DNA of 64,000 bases, from NCBI GenBank assembly GCA_020632475.1, contig JACKFM010000003.1, positions 124,001 through 188,000 on the forward strand, written 5' to 3'. The stretch comes from Candidatus Omnitrophota bacterium (lineage in GTDB: Bacteria; Omnitrophota; Omnitrophia; Omnitrophales; Aquincolibacteriaceae). A program made the translations under genes and the position numbers. Of the stretch, positions 8,501 to 21,300 are shown piece after piece (positions within the stretch are counted from its first letter, which is position 1; the number at the start of each line of letters is the position of its first letter). The notes under the pieces were generated by a model, which worked only from the letters and a program-made list of their open reading frames with translations, made no database searches and was not told where the DNA came from.

Positions 8501-9118
8501 GTGAATAAAACATATCTACGGATCATTGTCTTCTGTATCTTATTTGAATTAGCCGGATTTGGAGCACATGCGGTTTTTGCAGAGTCCGTGCAGCAAAAAA
8601 AGATTCCCGCGTACCCGCTGGTTTCAAATTTGGTTAAAGAAGGGGAGATCGCCTTAATTCAACCCGATACCTACCCCCGTCGAGGTGAGTGGCAGGAGGA
8701 GGGATTTTTTAGTTTTAAAGAGGCGGATGAAGATACCCGCGTCAAGATTGTGGAAAACGCCGATGCCCAGGGGCTGCCCCGTGAGATGGTGTCTATCCGT
8801 TTGCAGCATGATGCCCGATACCGGCTGGCTTTTAGGCAGGTACCCGCCGGGGGTGGATTGAGCCTTTATTTTCAAGTCCAGGACAATACCCCCCTGGCTA
8901 AAGCCAAAAACCGGGAGGTTGTATCAGTCTATATCAAAATTTTAATTGGCCAGCAACTTATTGATAGGATTAGGGTTACGGATATGGATGGATGGTATCC
9001 GGTATCGATTCCGCTGGGTGTCATTCGTTTTCTTAAGAGGCCTATTACCGTAGACTTTGATATTATTTCCGATCGTAATGACGTCGATTTTGAGTTTTAC
9101 GGCGATGCGATCAAATAA
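8501..9118 (+). CDS. exported protein of unknown function
   Basis: I do not recognise this 205-residue protein. The GTG at 8501 begins a clear signal peptide: a basic start (NKTYLR), then a hydrophobic core ending at AVFAES, with likely cleavage near residue 27. The mature part is predicted to be mainly beta-structure, with alternating hydrophobic residues and no cysteine, unlike the downstream giant protein. There is a long region rich in Asp, Arg and Val. It follows the CPBP protease gene by 2 bp, so the two probably form an operon. An upstream in-frame ATG at 8426 lies within the protease gene and would destroy the signal peptide. Confidence 0.75.
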   Translation: MNKTYLRIIVFCILFELAGFGAHAVFAESVQQKKIPAYPLVSNLVKEGEIALIQPDTYPRRGEWQEEGFFSFKEADEDTRVKIVENADAQGLPREMVSIRLQHDARYRLAFRQVPAGGGLSLYFQVQDNTPLAKAKNREVVSVYIKILIGQQLIDRIRVTDMDGWYPVSIPLGVIRFLKRPITVDFDIISDRNDVDFEFYGDAIK

Positions 9119-9226
9119 ACTTTAAATTAGTTGTTAAAGTTAGTTGTTTTTATTTTTTAATATTTAAAAATATATTTTTATATATAAAAAATGATATTTT
9201 GAATGAAATAAATCATATATTGGTTT

Positions 9227-9255
9227 TTGACTGTACTTGTACTATCAGTTAACCT
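9227..9255 (+). promoter_or_regulatory. weak candidate promoter for the giant gene
   Basis: TTGACT (9227-9232) and TAACCT (9250-9255) are 17 bases apart. The -10 match is poor (3 of 6), but the strongly AT-rich stretch upstream (about 9150-9220) could act as an UP element. The same TTGACY-N17-TAAC pattern occurs before mqnC. The giant gene's TTG start at 9306 has AGGAG at 9291-9295. Confidence 0.3.
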
Positions 9256-9305
9256 TTAGGCATAAGTGAGTTAGACAAAATTTACTGCGAAGGAGCAGCC
9301 ATATT

Positions 9306-12300
9306 TTGAAGCGACAACGCCGACTACGATGGGTCCAGTTTGGAGTTGTTATCTTTCTGTTTTCTTTCTTTGCCGTTACAAAAAGTTTTGCAGATGATCA
9401 GAATGATCAAGAAGCAAATTATACTCCCACTTCCGGTCCGACCCTTATTTCAGAGCAAATTGTTCCTTTCCCGATTGTTAATACGTCCGGTCTCTTAACT
9501 TCTTTTTCCGGTACGGTTCCTTATTGCGGTGATAGCGTGATTACTGCTCCGGAACAGTGTGATGATGGCAACCGTATTGATAATGACGGTTGTTCGGCAA
9601 CGTGTGAACTCGAATTGGGAAGAAGCGTTGATTGTAATATTCAAATTTCAGGCGGAGGAACTTTCTACGTTGGTGAAACGGGAACGGCACGAGTATTGAC
9701 CATTTGTTCAACGCCGGCCGGTGAGCGTGAGTCTGAAGAGACTCGTTGGATAGGAACGTTGGATTCTCTGCTTGGAACCAAATCGGCTTGGGCAGCCGTT
9801 GCAAGCGAGGATTACTCGGATGAGGATTTTGAGTGGGTGCTGGTGGGTGGCGATGTGTCGGATTGCCGGGTCAATGAACAGCCTCGGTCAATTTCGATTT
9901 CATGCAGTAAACCAACAAAACAAACCATTACTTATTTTGCCAGGGGGAAAAAATCACTTCAAACGAGCCGTGTGGTTTCGTTTAATTTTGTCGAAGAGGG
10001 ATGTGGTAACGGTATTGTTAATTCGGGTGAAGAATGTGATGATGGGAATAATACCGACGGCGACGGATGCTCTGCCAGTTGCCGCCGCGAAAATCGTATT
10101 TGCGGCGATGGGGTTCTAGACCGGGATCTTCGTGAAGAATGTGATGACGGAAATACGTTGAATAATGACGGTTGTACATCGTCCTGCAGAATAGAATTCT
10201 GCGGAGACGGCATTGTCCAATCAAAGGAACAGTGTGATGACAATAACCTGATAAGCGGGGACGGGTGCTCTTCAACCTGTAAGCGCGAGAATGTCTGTGG
10301 TGACGGCCAGATCAATCAAAGTTCAGAGCAGTGTGATGACGGAAATCTGTTCAATGGTGATGGGTGTTCATCGCTTTGTTTAATCGAAGCCTTTTGTGGA
10401 GATGGTCATGTTGACCCCGGTGAACAATGTGATGACGGCAATAAAAATAGTAACGACGGGTGTTCATCTTCCTGTTATTTGGAATGCGTGACAGGCCAAG
10501 TATTTTGTCCGGCAACAAATAATTGCCAGCCTCAGAGCCTGTGCTCCTGTACCAGCGACCTTCAGTGCGATGACCGTAATGTATGTACGACAAACCGTTG
10601 TGTTCAGGGCGTTTGCCAAACGACGAACAATAGTAATCCCTGTGACGACCGTAACAGCTGTACGGTGAATGATGTCTGTGCTAATGGTGTGTGTCAAAGC
10701 GGCTCAGCCGTGCAATGTTCAATTTTAGATCAGCGTTGTACACCCGGTGACGGAATTTGCCGTTGTCCGCAGGGCAGTAAAGTCTGCCGTAATCAATGTA
10801 TTCCGATAGGTCAGCTTTGTGAATGTGATGAAAATGATCCCAATTCATGTGATGACGGAGACCTGTGTAATGGTATTGAAAGTTGTGTCAATGGTCAGTG
10901 CGTAGGCGGAAGCAAGTTGAACTGTAATGACGGTAATGCCTGTACCAGTGACAGTTGTAACCCGGCCCAGGGCTGTGTGAACCAGAATAATAAAGTACCC
11001 TGTAACGATAACCTCCGTTGTAGCACTAATGATACATGCTCGGATGGAGCTTGCCGCGGGAGCGCAATGCCCTGCCCAGTGTCTGAACAGAGTTGTAACC
11101 CCTCGACAGGTTTATGCGAATGTCCGCAAGGAAAGAAACTCTGTAACGGAACCTGTGTTCCGCAATCAAATCCATGTCAATGTCAAAGCGATAGTGATTG
11201 TAATGATGATGATGTTTGTAATGGGCAGGAAACCTGCCAGGATTTTACCTGCAAACCGGGAACCGTATTGTCTTGTAATGATAATAATGTTTGTACCAGT
11301 GATAGCTGTAATCCTACCCAGGGCTGTGTTTATGAGCCGAACAATGAAGAGTGTAATGACGGTAATGCTTGTACCGAGGACGATGTTTGTTCTGAAGGAG
11401 TTTGCGGCGGGGATCCTATTCAGTGTTCAATCTCGACTCAGACCTGCGATGTGGAAACGGGAATTTGCCGATGCCCTGAAGGTCAGGTGAGTTGCGGTGC
11501 GATTTGTGTTGATGCGGGTAAGTGCGAATGTACGCAGGATAGTGATTGTGCTGACAATGACGTATGTAATGGTAGCGAGTCGTGTTCTTCGGGGCAATGT
11601 ATCCATGAGAATCCGCTGAATTGTAACGATGGGAATGTTTGTACCACGGACAGCTGTATTCCGGAATCGGGTTGTGTGAATGCTCCGAATAACGCTTCCT
11701 GTAATGACAATAATGCATGCACGGTTGATGACGTTTGTTCGGACTCAGTCTGTAACGGAACGGCTATTAGCTGTCCTGCTCAGGGACAAACATGTAACCC
11801 GAATAACGGAAACTGTGAATGTCTGACCGGAAAAGAACTTTGCGGAGTGGTTTGCGTCGATACAGGGACTTGTGAATGTACTCAGAACGCTGACTGTGTT
11901 GATGGTAATGTGTGTAATGGTGTTGAGAGTTGTAACACTGCCACAGGACAATGTGTTCCGGGAACCCCTATAGTGTGTGATGATAATAATGTATGTACAA
12001 CCGATTCATGTCTGCCCTCTACAGGGTGTAGTAATGTTGCCAATAGCGTGGTCTGTAACGATCAGAATCCGTGTACAACAGGGGATGTTTGTGCCAATAA
12101 GGTTTGTTCGGGAGTGGCTGTGACATGTCCTGCTCAAGGTCAAACTTGTAATGCTCAAGATGGGCAATGCCAATGCACTGACGGAAAAGTTTTGTGTGGT
12201 TCAGTTTGCGTGACAGCCGGGACCTGTCAATGTACGAAAAATGCAGACTGTATTAATAGTAATTTGTGCGATGGGACCGAGACGTGTAATACTGAAACCG

Positions 12301-15300
12301 GACAATGTGTCGCCGGGACACCGTTGCCGTGTGACGATGGTAATGTTTGTACAACCGACAGCTGTGTTCCTTCCATAGGCTGCGTTAATAGCGCCAACAA
12401 TTTGTCTTGTAATGACCAGAACGCCTGTACAGCCGATGATGTTTGTGCCAACAAAGTTTGTTCAGGGCAGGTCGTGACCTGTCCCGCTCAAGGACAAACC
12501 TGTAACTCTCAGAATGGGCAGTGCCAATGTCCTGCCGGAAAGGTGCTTTGCGGTTCTGTTTGCGTGACGACAGGGACATGCCAATGTACAAAAAATGCCG
12601 ACTGTGTCGACAGCAACTTGTGTAACGGTACTGAAACCTGTAATACCCAAACTGGACAATGCGTTGCCGGATCACCGATACGTTGTAATGACGATAATGT
12701 TTGTACGACAGACACCTGTATTCCTACGACCGGATGTGTTTATAGCGCCAATAACGAAATTTGTAATGACCAAAACTCATGTACAACGGGCGATGTTTGT
12801 TCAAATAAGATTTGTGCCGGGCAGGCGATTACCTGTCCAGCTCAAGGACAGACCTGTAATTCTCAGAATGGGCAGTGTCAATGCCCAAGCGGAAAAGTTC
12901 TGTGCGGCTCAGTCTGCGTGACAACTGGAACCTGCCAGTGTACAAAAAATGCCGACTGCGTCGACAGCAACCTGTGTAACGGTACCGAAACGTGTAATAC
13001 CCAGACCGGTCAATGTGTAGCCGGAACGCCGCTGCCTTGTGATGACGGTAACGTCTGTACTACAGACAGTTGTGTGCCGGCTACCGGATGTAAAAATACC
13101 GCTAATAATATTGCCTGTAATGATCAGAACTCCTGTACAACCGGTGATGTTTGTTCGAATAAGGTGTGCAGCGGCCAGGCAATCAGCTGTCCTGTAAGTG
13201 AGCAAACGTGTAATTCTCAAACCGGTCAGTGTCAATGCCCCACGGGTAAGGAATTGTGCGGTTCAATTTGTGTGACAACCGGTACTTGTGAGTGCGTCCA
13301 GAATTCTGATTGTGTGAATGATAACCTTTGTGACGGGACTGAAACCTGTGACCTGGCGACAGGCCGTTGTGAACCGGGAACGCCGCTTCCTTGCGATGAC
13401 GGCAATGTTTGTACCACCGACAGCTGTGTGCCGTCAGCGGGTTGTGTCAACAACGCGAACAATGATGTTTGTAATGATCAGAATCCTTGCACCAACAATG
13501 ATGTTTGTACAAATAAGGTGTGCGCAGGCCAGCCAATCAGCTGTCCTGTGAATGAACAAACCTGTAATACGCAGAATGGTCAATGTGAGTGTCCCGCCGG
13601 AAAAGTTTTATGCGGATCAGTCTGTGTAGCAACCGGAACCTGCCAATGTACAAAAAATGCCGACTGTGTCGACAGCAACCTGTGTAACGGTACTGAAACC
13701 TGTAATACCCAGACCGGACAATGCATTGCCGGATCACCGATACTTTGTAATGATGGCAATGTTTGCACAACAGACAGCTGTATTCCTTCTTCGGGGTGTC
13801 AATATACTGCAAATAATATAACCTGCAACGACCAGAACCCGTGTACCAACAATGACGTCTGTGCAAATGCTGCGTGTAATGGTCAGCCGATCAGCTGTCC
13901 TGTGAATGAACAAACCTGTAATTCTCAAACCGGCCAGTGCCAGTGTCCTTCCGGAAAAGTTCTTTGCGGGTCGATCTGCGTGACAACTGGAACCTGTCAG
14001 TGTACACAAAATGCCGACTGCGTCGACAGCAACCTGTGTAATGGTACCGAAACGTGTAATACCCAGACCGGGCAATGTGTGGCAGGAACTCCGCTGCCCT
14101 GTGATGACAGGAATGTTTGCACCACTGACAGCTGTGTGCCGGCCACAGGCTGTGTGAATAACACGAACAATGATGCCTGTAACGATCAAAATCCATGTAC
14201 GAACAACGATGTTTGTTCGAATAAGGTGTGCAGCGGCCAGCCGATCAGCTGTCCTGTGAATGAACAAGCCTGTAATACGCAGAATGGTCAATGTGAATGT
14301 CCCACCGGTAAAGTTTTATGTGGATCGGTTTGCGTAGCAACCGGTACTTGCCAATGCACAAAGGATGCCGACTGTGTTGATGGTAACCTGTGCAATGGTA
14401 CCGAAACCTGCAATACTCAGACTGGTCAGTGTATTGCCGGTACTCCGCCGCCTTGTAATGACGGTAATGTTTGTACAACGGACAGTTGTATTCCTACGAG
14501 TGGTTGTGTTCACAATCCCAATAGTGAAATCTGTAACGATAATAATCCATGTACAATGGGTGATGTTTGCGCAAATACTGAATGCCATGGCCAGCTGATT
14601 AGCTGTCCTGTGAATGAACAAACTTGTAACACACAGAATGGTCAATGTGAGTGCCCTGCCGGAAAAGTGCTTTGTGGAGCAATTTGTGTGACTGAAGGAA
14701 CATGTCAGTGCGTTGTTGATGGGGATTGTGATGATCAGAACCTTTGTAATGGAGCAGAAACCTGTAATACCCAGACCGGGCAATGTGTCGCTGGAACTGC
14801 TCTTGATTGTGACGATCATAAAGTCTGTACTACCGACAGCTGCGTTCCCGAAACTGGGTGTAAGAATGACGCGAATAGTTTGAATTGTGATGATCAAAAC
14901 TCATGTACAAATAATGACGTTTGTGCCAATGAAATTTGTTCGGGACAAATTATTAGCTGCCCTGTACAGGGACAAACCTGTAACTCCCAGACAGGACAAT
15001 GCGAATGTCCTGCGGGTAAAGAGTTGTGCGGAGCAATTTGCGTTACTGCCGGGACTTGCGAGTGCGTTCAGGACTCTGATTGTGTGAATGCTAATCTTTG
15101 TGATGGAACGGAATCGTGTGATTTGGCTACCGGTAAATGCAAACCCGGAACACCGTTGCCCTGTGATGACAGTAAGGTTTGTACCACTGACAGTTGTGTG
15201 CCGTCATCAGGCTGCGTCAATAATCCTAATACCGAACCCTGTGACGATGAAAATCCATGTACAAATAATGACGCATGTTCAAATGGTGCTTGTGTGCCGG

Positions 15301-18300
15301 GTACGCCTGTTACGTGTCCTATCCAAGAGCAAATTTGTAATACTCAAAATGGGGTTTGCGAATGTCCTTCCGGTAAAGAACAATGCGGATCCGTTTGTGT
15401 GCCGGTAGGGACATGCGAGTGCACGCAGGATTCGGACTGTGTGGATAATAACCTTTGTAACGGGACGGAAACCTGCAATACGCAGAACGGGCAGTGCGTC
15501 GCTGGAAGTCCTCTGGACTGCGATGACCAGAATGTTTGTACAACCGATAGTTGTAATCTGTCCACAGGGTGCACGCATGCGAATAATGTAGGACCGTGCG
15601 ATGATGGAATATATTGTAACGGGGATGATCAATGCAGTGGGGGTTCCTGTCAGCCGGGATCGGGTAGAGGATGTACCGATGGTATTGCCTGTACAGCGGA
15701 TAGCTGTGATGAGGATGCTGATCAATGTGTGTTCACTGACAATTGTACCAATGGCGAAGTGTGTGATGCCCAGTTAAATCAATGCGTTACTGGATGCCAA
15801 AATGATAGTGATTGCCCTTCTTCTACTGGTGAGGAATGTACGGAATATTATTGCGCGGCGCAAAATCGTTGCGAAATTCGCGATAAAGCCAATGGTGTGG
15901 CTTGTAGTGACGGAAATTTCTGTACCGACGGAGATCAATGTACGAATGGAAACTGCCAGCCCGGAGCCCCGCGGGATTGTGATGATAATCTGAACTGTAC
16001 GAATGATAGTTGTAACGCGGCTGCTGTCCGCTGTGAGAATTTGAGCACATGTCCAGGTAACCAGATTTGTGATGCGGTTTTAAATCAATGCGTGGATCCT
16101 GGCAGTCAGTGTTCGGATCCGGAGGTTGCGCTCACTGGCGGAGGAACGCTTGGTATAGGTGAAAGTGGGAGTGCGGATGCAACAACGACTTGTGATGAAG
16201 GGCTTTTGATCACCGCAGCAGAATCTTGGTGGGAGAAAATATTGGGAATTAAAACCGCTTATGCCGGACGCTTTGATTTTCTGGAAAATTATGATCGAGT
16301 AGATGATTGCGAAGCAAAAGGATTCGAGGTTTCTCATTCCGGAGGAAAGCGAATTACGATTACGTGTACGCAACAAGCCGTGGGAAAAACGTGCTCTGTT
16401 AGGGCTAGAGGCAAGTCAACGCATGTGCAATCAAATGCCGTTATATTTACTTGTCTTGGGATTTCTCCTCTGGGTGGGTGTGACAGTGATGCGGACTGCG
16501 ATGACGGGAACGTGTGTACGGATAACACGTGTAATCTGACGACGCATACGTGTAACGCACCTGTCAATAACACGGCCAATTGTGAAGACGGTAAATATTG
16601 TACTGTGAATGACAAATGTAATGACGGGTCATGTCAGAAAGGAACTGATCGGCTGTGTGATGACGGCCTGAGCTGTTCTGTGGATAGCTGCGATGAGAGC
16701 CAGGGCAAGTGCGTGGCGGATACGGGTAACTGTGAATGTAATAGTGATGCGGACTGCGATGACGAGAACGTGTGTACGGATAACACGTGTAATCTGACGA
16801 CGCATACGTGTAACGCGCCTGTCAATAACACGGCCAATTGTGAAGACGGCAAATATTGTACTGTGAATGACAAATGTAATGGCGGGTCATGTCAGAAAGG
16901 AACTGATCGGCCGTGTGATGATTCTATCTCGTGTACGGATGATAGTTGTAATGAAAGTACGGATCAATGTGATTTTGTCGATAATTGTCCGGCGGGTATG
17001 AGTTGCGATACGGGAGAAAATCAATGTGTGCCGAAAACATGCCCCCAAAATCAGAGATTGTGTAACGGAGATTGTATTGCGGAAACTGAGTGTTGTATTG
17101 ATTTAGAGTGTGATGATGGAAATGAGTGTACAGAAGGAGTGTGCAATTCAAGCCATCAGTGTGTTGTTGCGAATAGTCCCAATGGAACGACATGTGCTGA
17201 CGGAAATAAATGCACACTGAATGATACATGTTTTAATGGGACTTGTCAGCCGGGGATTCCGAAAGATTGTAATGATGATATTAGTTGCACAGATGATTCA
17301 TGTAATCCGAATACAGGAAGTTGCCGAAACGATGATAACTGCAGCGGAACACAATATTGTAATACCACAACGCAGCAGTGCAGTTGCCCTCAAGGTCAGG
17401 AATTGTGTGGCGCCACTTGTGTTGACGAAGGCACTTGTGGATCTTGTCCAGGTACTTGCGTAACCGGAAATCGTTGTTTTGGAATGGAATATGTTCCGAC
17501 GGGTGCATGTGCTACCGGAGAAGTGTGTTGTAAAACGGTTGCAACATGTTCCTCTCCAGTCAGTTGTTCTCCGGATACATTTAACTTCGGATTTGGAAAC
17601 CAATCATCAGTGTGTAGTGCGAATAGTGGGGTAAATTATATTCAGTATGAAGGTGGAAGCTGTCCGGATACAGATGCGTGCAATGTCTTTCCTACCGTAG
17701 TTACCGGATCAAATGCATCATTTAATCTTGTTGTGCAAAGTCGGGGTGAATCGTCCTGTACACTTAACTTTTCCGGACAAAAACGGGTGGTGATCGATCC
17801 GAATGGAGGTACGCAGGTCGTTGATTGCGGTACGAATTCCCAGGTAATTACTTGTCATGGTGAGTGTGGTAACGGTGTGGCTGATGCCGGAGAAGAGTGC
17901 GGTGAGTCGGGCTTGCCGCAATGTGCCACAGGCTATAGCTGTGTAACTTGTCAGTGTGTGCAGGATGTGGACTGTGGCCTAAATGAAAAATATTGCAACG
18001 GTGAATGTATCGCTGCAGATGCCTGCTGCGATGATGATGACTGCAATAGTTTGGATGCTGTTTGTGCGGATGGAGTTTGTAACGCTACTACGCATGAATG
18101 TTCGGCTGTGAATAAACCGACAGGAACCGCCTGTGATGATGGATTATTCTGTACTGACGGCGACATTTGTGATGGAAACGGTAAGTGTGGAAAGAATCGC
18201 ATTTGTGATGATTCTATCTCATGTACGGATGACAGCTGTAATGAAAGTACGGATCAATGTGATTTTGCTGATAATTGTTCTACGGGTATGAGTTGTGACA

Positions 18301-21300
18301 CGCAGACAAATCAATGTGTTCAGTTGAATGTGTGTGGGAATGGCATTATAGAAGGAAATGAAGGTTGTGAAAGACCAGGTGATTTGTGTCCGAATCCACC
18401 CCCTGGAATGAATCCGGCCAATTGGAAATGCGGTGATAATTGTCAATGTCACGACCCTCGTTGTGGAAATGGAATTGCTGAACCTGGTGAGAGTTGCGGT
18501 GAGCCGGGACTTTCCTGTTCAGCAAATGAATATTGTAATGTTCAGACATGTCATTGTTCTACTCAAATAGGATGTGGTAATGGAAAGGCTGAACAGGGCG
18601 AAGAGTGCGGTGAGCCGGGCTTGGATCAATGTGCCGCTGGCGAAAGATGCTCAAACTGTAAATGTGTACAGCAATGCGATCCAGCAGATGAAAAATCTTG
18701 TAACGGTGAATGTATTGCTCGTGATGCTTGCTGCGATGATAATGACTGCAGTCAGTTAAATACCGATTGTGTGAACGGGGAATGTAATATTACTACGCAT
18801 CAATGTACGACCAGCAATGCGAACCCGGGAACGCCCTGTGATGACGGGTTATTCTGCACTGAAGGTAGCCAGTGTGACGGAGCTGGGAAGTGTGGAACAG
18901 ACCGTAATTGTGATGACTCTGTTTCATGTACCACTGATAGCTGTAATGAAAATACGGATCAGTGCGAATATGCTGATAGGTGTCCTGCTAGAAAGCAATG
19001 CGATGTCACTTTGGATGAATGTGTGCCTACCTGCGGTAACGGAGTCGCTGATCCGGGGGAAACATGCGGTGAACCGGGAACACCCGGTTGTAATCCGACT
19101 TCACATTATTGTGACCCGGATTATTGTAGGTGTTCCGGACCTTTATCCTGTCCCGGTATTGGGTGTGCGTTAAATAAAACACCCATTGACGGACAGGATT
19201 GCAACTTAGTCCTTAATGGTGATCTTGCCGGGTATTGCTGTTGTCCGGGTACGGATACCAATACAGATACGAACACGAACACAGACACAGATACATCCAC
19301 AAATCAGCCCCCCCGCCAGTGTCAGCTCAATTGCGGAACGTTCGACTGTTCTTATCAATGTCCGATGGTGCTCAATCCCTGTGAATATGACAACACGACA
19401 TATGATAATGATTGTTTAGCGTCTAAGGCAGGTTGCTGTAATTCGACCGATACGAATACTGCAACCGATACGGACACGGGAAATAGAACATGTTCAGCTT
19501 CCTGTAATCACAATGAGGAGGGTTCTGGTGGTGCTGAGACATGCATAACATCGGATATTCAACCGCCCTTGAGTTCACCAATGCAAGGGTCTCAGACTTT
19601 TGACACTAGTATGTGTAGCGGATCTTATAGTTACAATGTTTTTGGTAGCGACGGCAGTTTTGATGTGATTGCTCAGTGTAAAGCAGGCGTCTCCGGAACA
19701 TGTAGTATTAATATCCCCGTGCCGGGCGTGAGTTGTCTGTCGCGTACGGTTAGTTTTTCATGCGGTGATACCGATACCGGAACAGATACAGATACCGACA
19801 CCGGCGGTGGGCAGTGTGCGGCAGGATGTCAATCGACAACAACCGGCTCTTCCGGGGATTTGAGTTGTAACACGGCAAATATCAATCCCCCGCTAAGCAC
19901 GCCTGTGAACGGACAACAATCTTTTGCAACACCGGTTTGTGCAGGAGTTTATTCATATGCAGCGAGCGGTGCATTTGGAACATTTATGATATCAGCGAAT
20001 TGTCTTGATGGGGCTTCGGGAATCTGTAGCTATACGGCCAGTGTGCCCGGAGTCAGTTGTCTTTCAAAAACACTTAGTTTCCAGTGCGGTGATACAGATA
20101 CAAATACGGATACCGATACTGACACGGCCACTGCGACCGGATGTTCTTCAGATGCCCAATGCGATGATAAAGACGTATGTACGCGCGACAAATGTCAGGG
20201 GGGTACGTGCGAGCATAGCGTCGATTTTGGGGCAAGCTGTCCGACGGATTTACAAGGGATTTATGATGAAGAGTGTGATCCTGGCTTCTGTGTCGGTGGC
20301 TCTGGCCCCGGAGTTGCAATTTGTGCGGGACAGTTAACATCTGGCGGTATTTGTCACGATGACAATGATCCATGTACGGATGATATCTGTGATGTTGGAA
20401 CATGTAAGCATTCGCCCAAGAATTGTGGGCAGGGTGGTACCTGCGTTGCCGGTATTGGATGTCAATGTAGTTCCGGGTACGCCTTGTGTAACGGTATTTG
20501 TCAGTTGGCGACAGAGCCCTGTCAGCTTATTGAGCTTTGCGGAAATGGAAAGCTGGATATAGGAGAGGAATGCGATCCCAAGAATCAGCACGTGACGGGA
20601 TATCCGATCGGAATGTGCCGCTATAATCAAACCCCGCGCGAATGGTGTTCGGATGATTGTAAGTGTGTTCCAGAAACCGACACCGCAACCAATACCTCGA
20701 CGAATACGGCGACGAATACCGCAATCAACACAAACACAAGAACCAACACCAATACGAACACAAGAACCAATACCAACACCAATACAAATACAGATACCGA
20801 TACAAATACTGACACGTTAAGCAGAACCGATACGGACACTGCAACCGACACGGATACGGGGAATAGAACATGTTCAGCTTCCTGTAATCACAATGAGGAG
20901 GGTTCTGGCGGTGCTGAGACATGCATAACATCGGATATCCAACCGCCCTTGAGTTCACCAATGCAAGGGTCTCAGACTTTTGACACTAGTATGTGTAGCG
21001 GATCTTATAGTTACAATGTTTTTGGTAGCGACGGGAGTTTTGATGTGATTGCTCAGTGTAAACCAGGCGTCTCCGGAACATGCAGTGTCAATATTCCCGT
21101 GCCGGGCGTGAGTTGTCTGTCGCGCACAGTTAGTTTCTCATGCGGTGATACCGATACCGGAACAGATACCGACACCGGCGGCGGGCAATGTACAGCAGAA
21201 TGTCAATCGACAACAACCAGCTCTTCCGGGGATTTGAGTTGTAACACGGCAAATATCAATCCCCCGCTAAGCACGCCTGTGAACGGACAACAATCTTTTG

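Noticed and set aside
10845..15600. CRISPR-like array
   Set aside because: The 354-bp repeats are coding and in frame, far longer than CRISPR repeats, and have no unique spacers.
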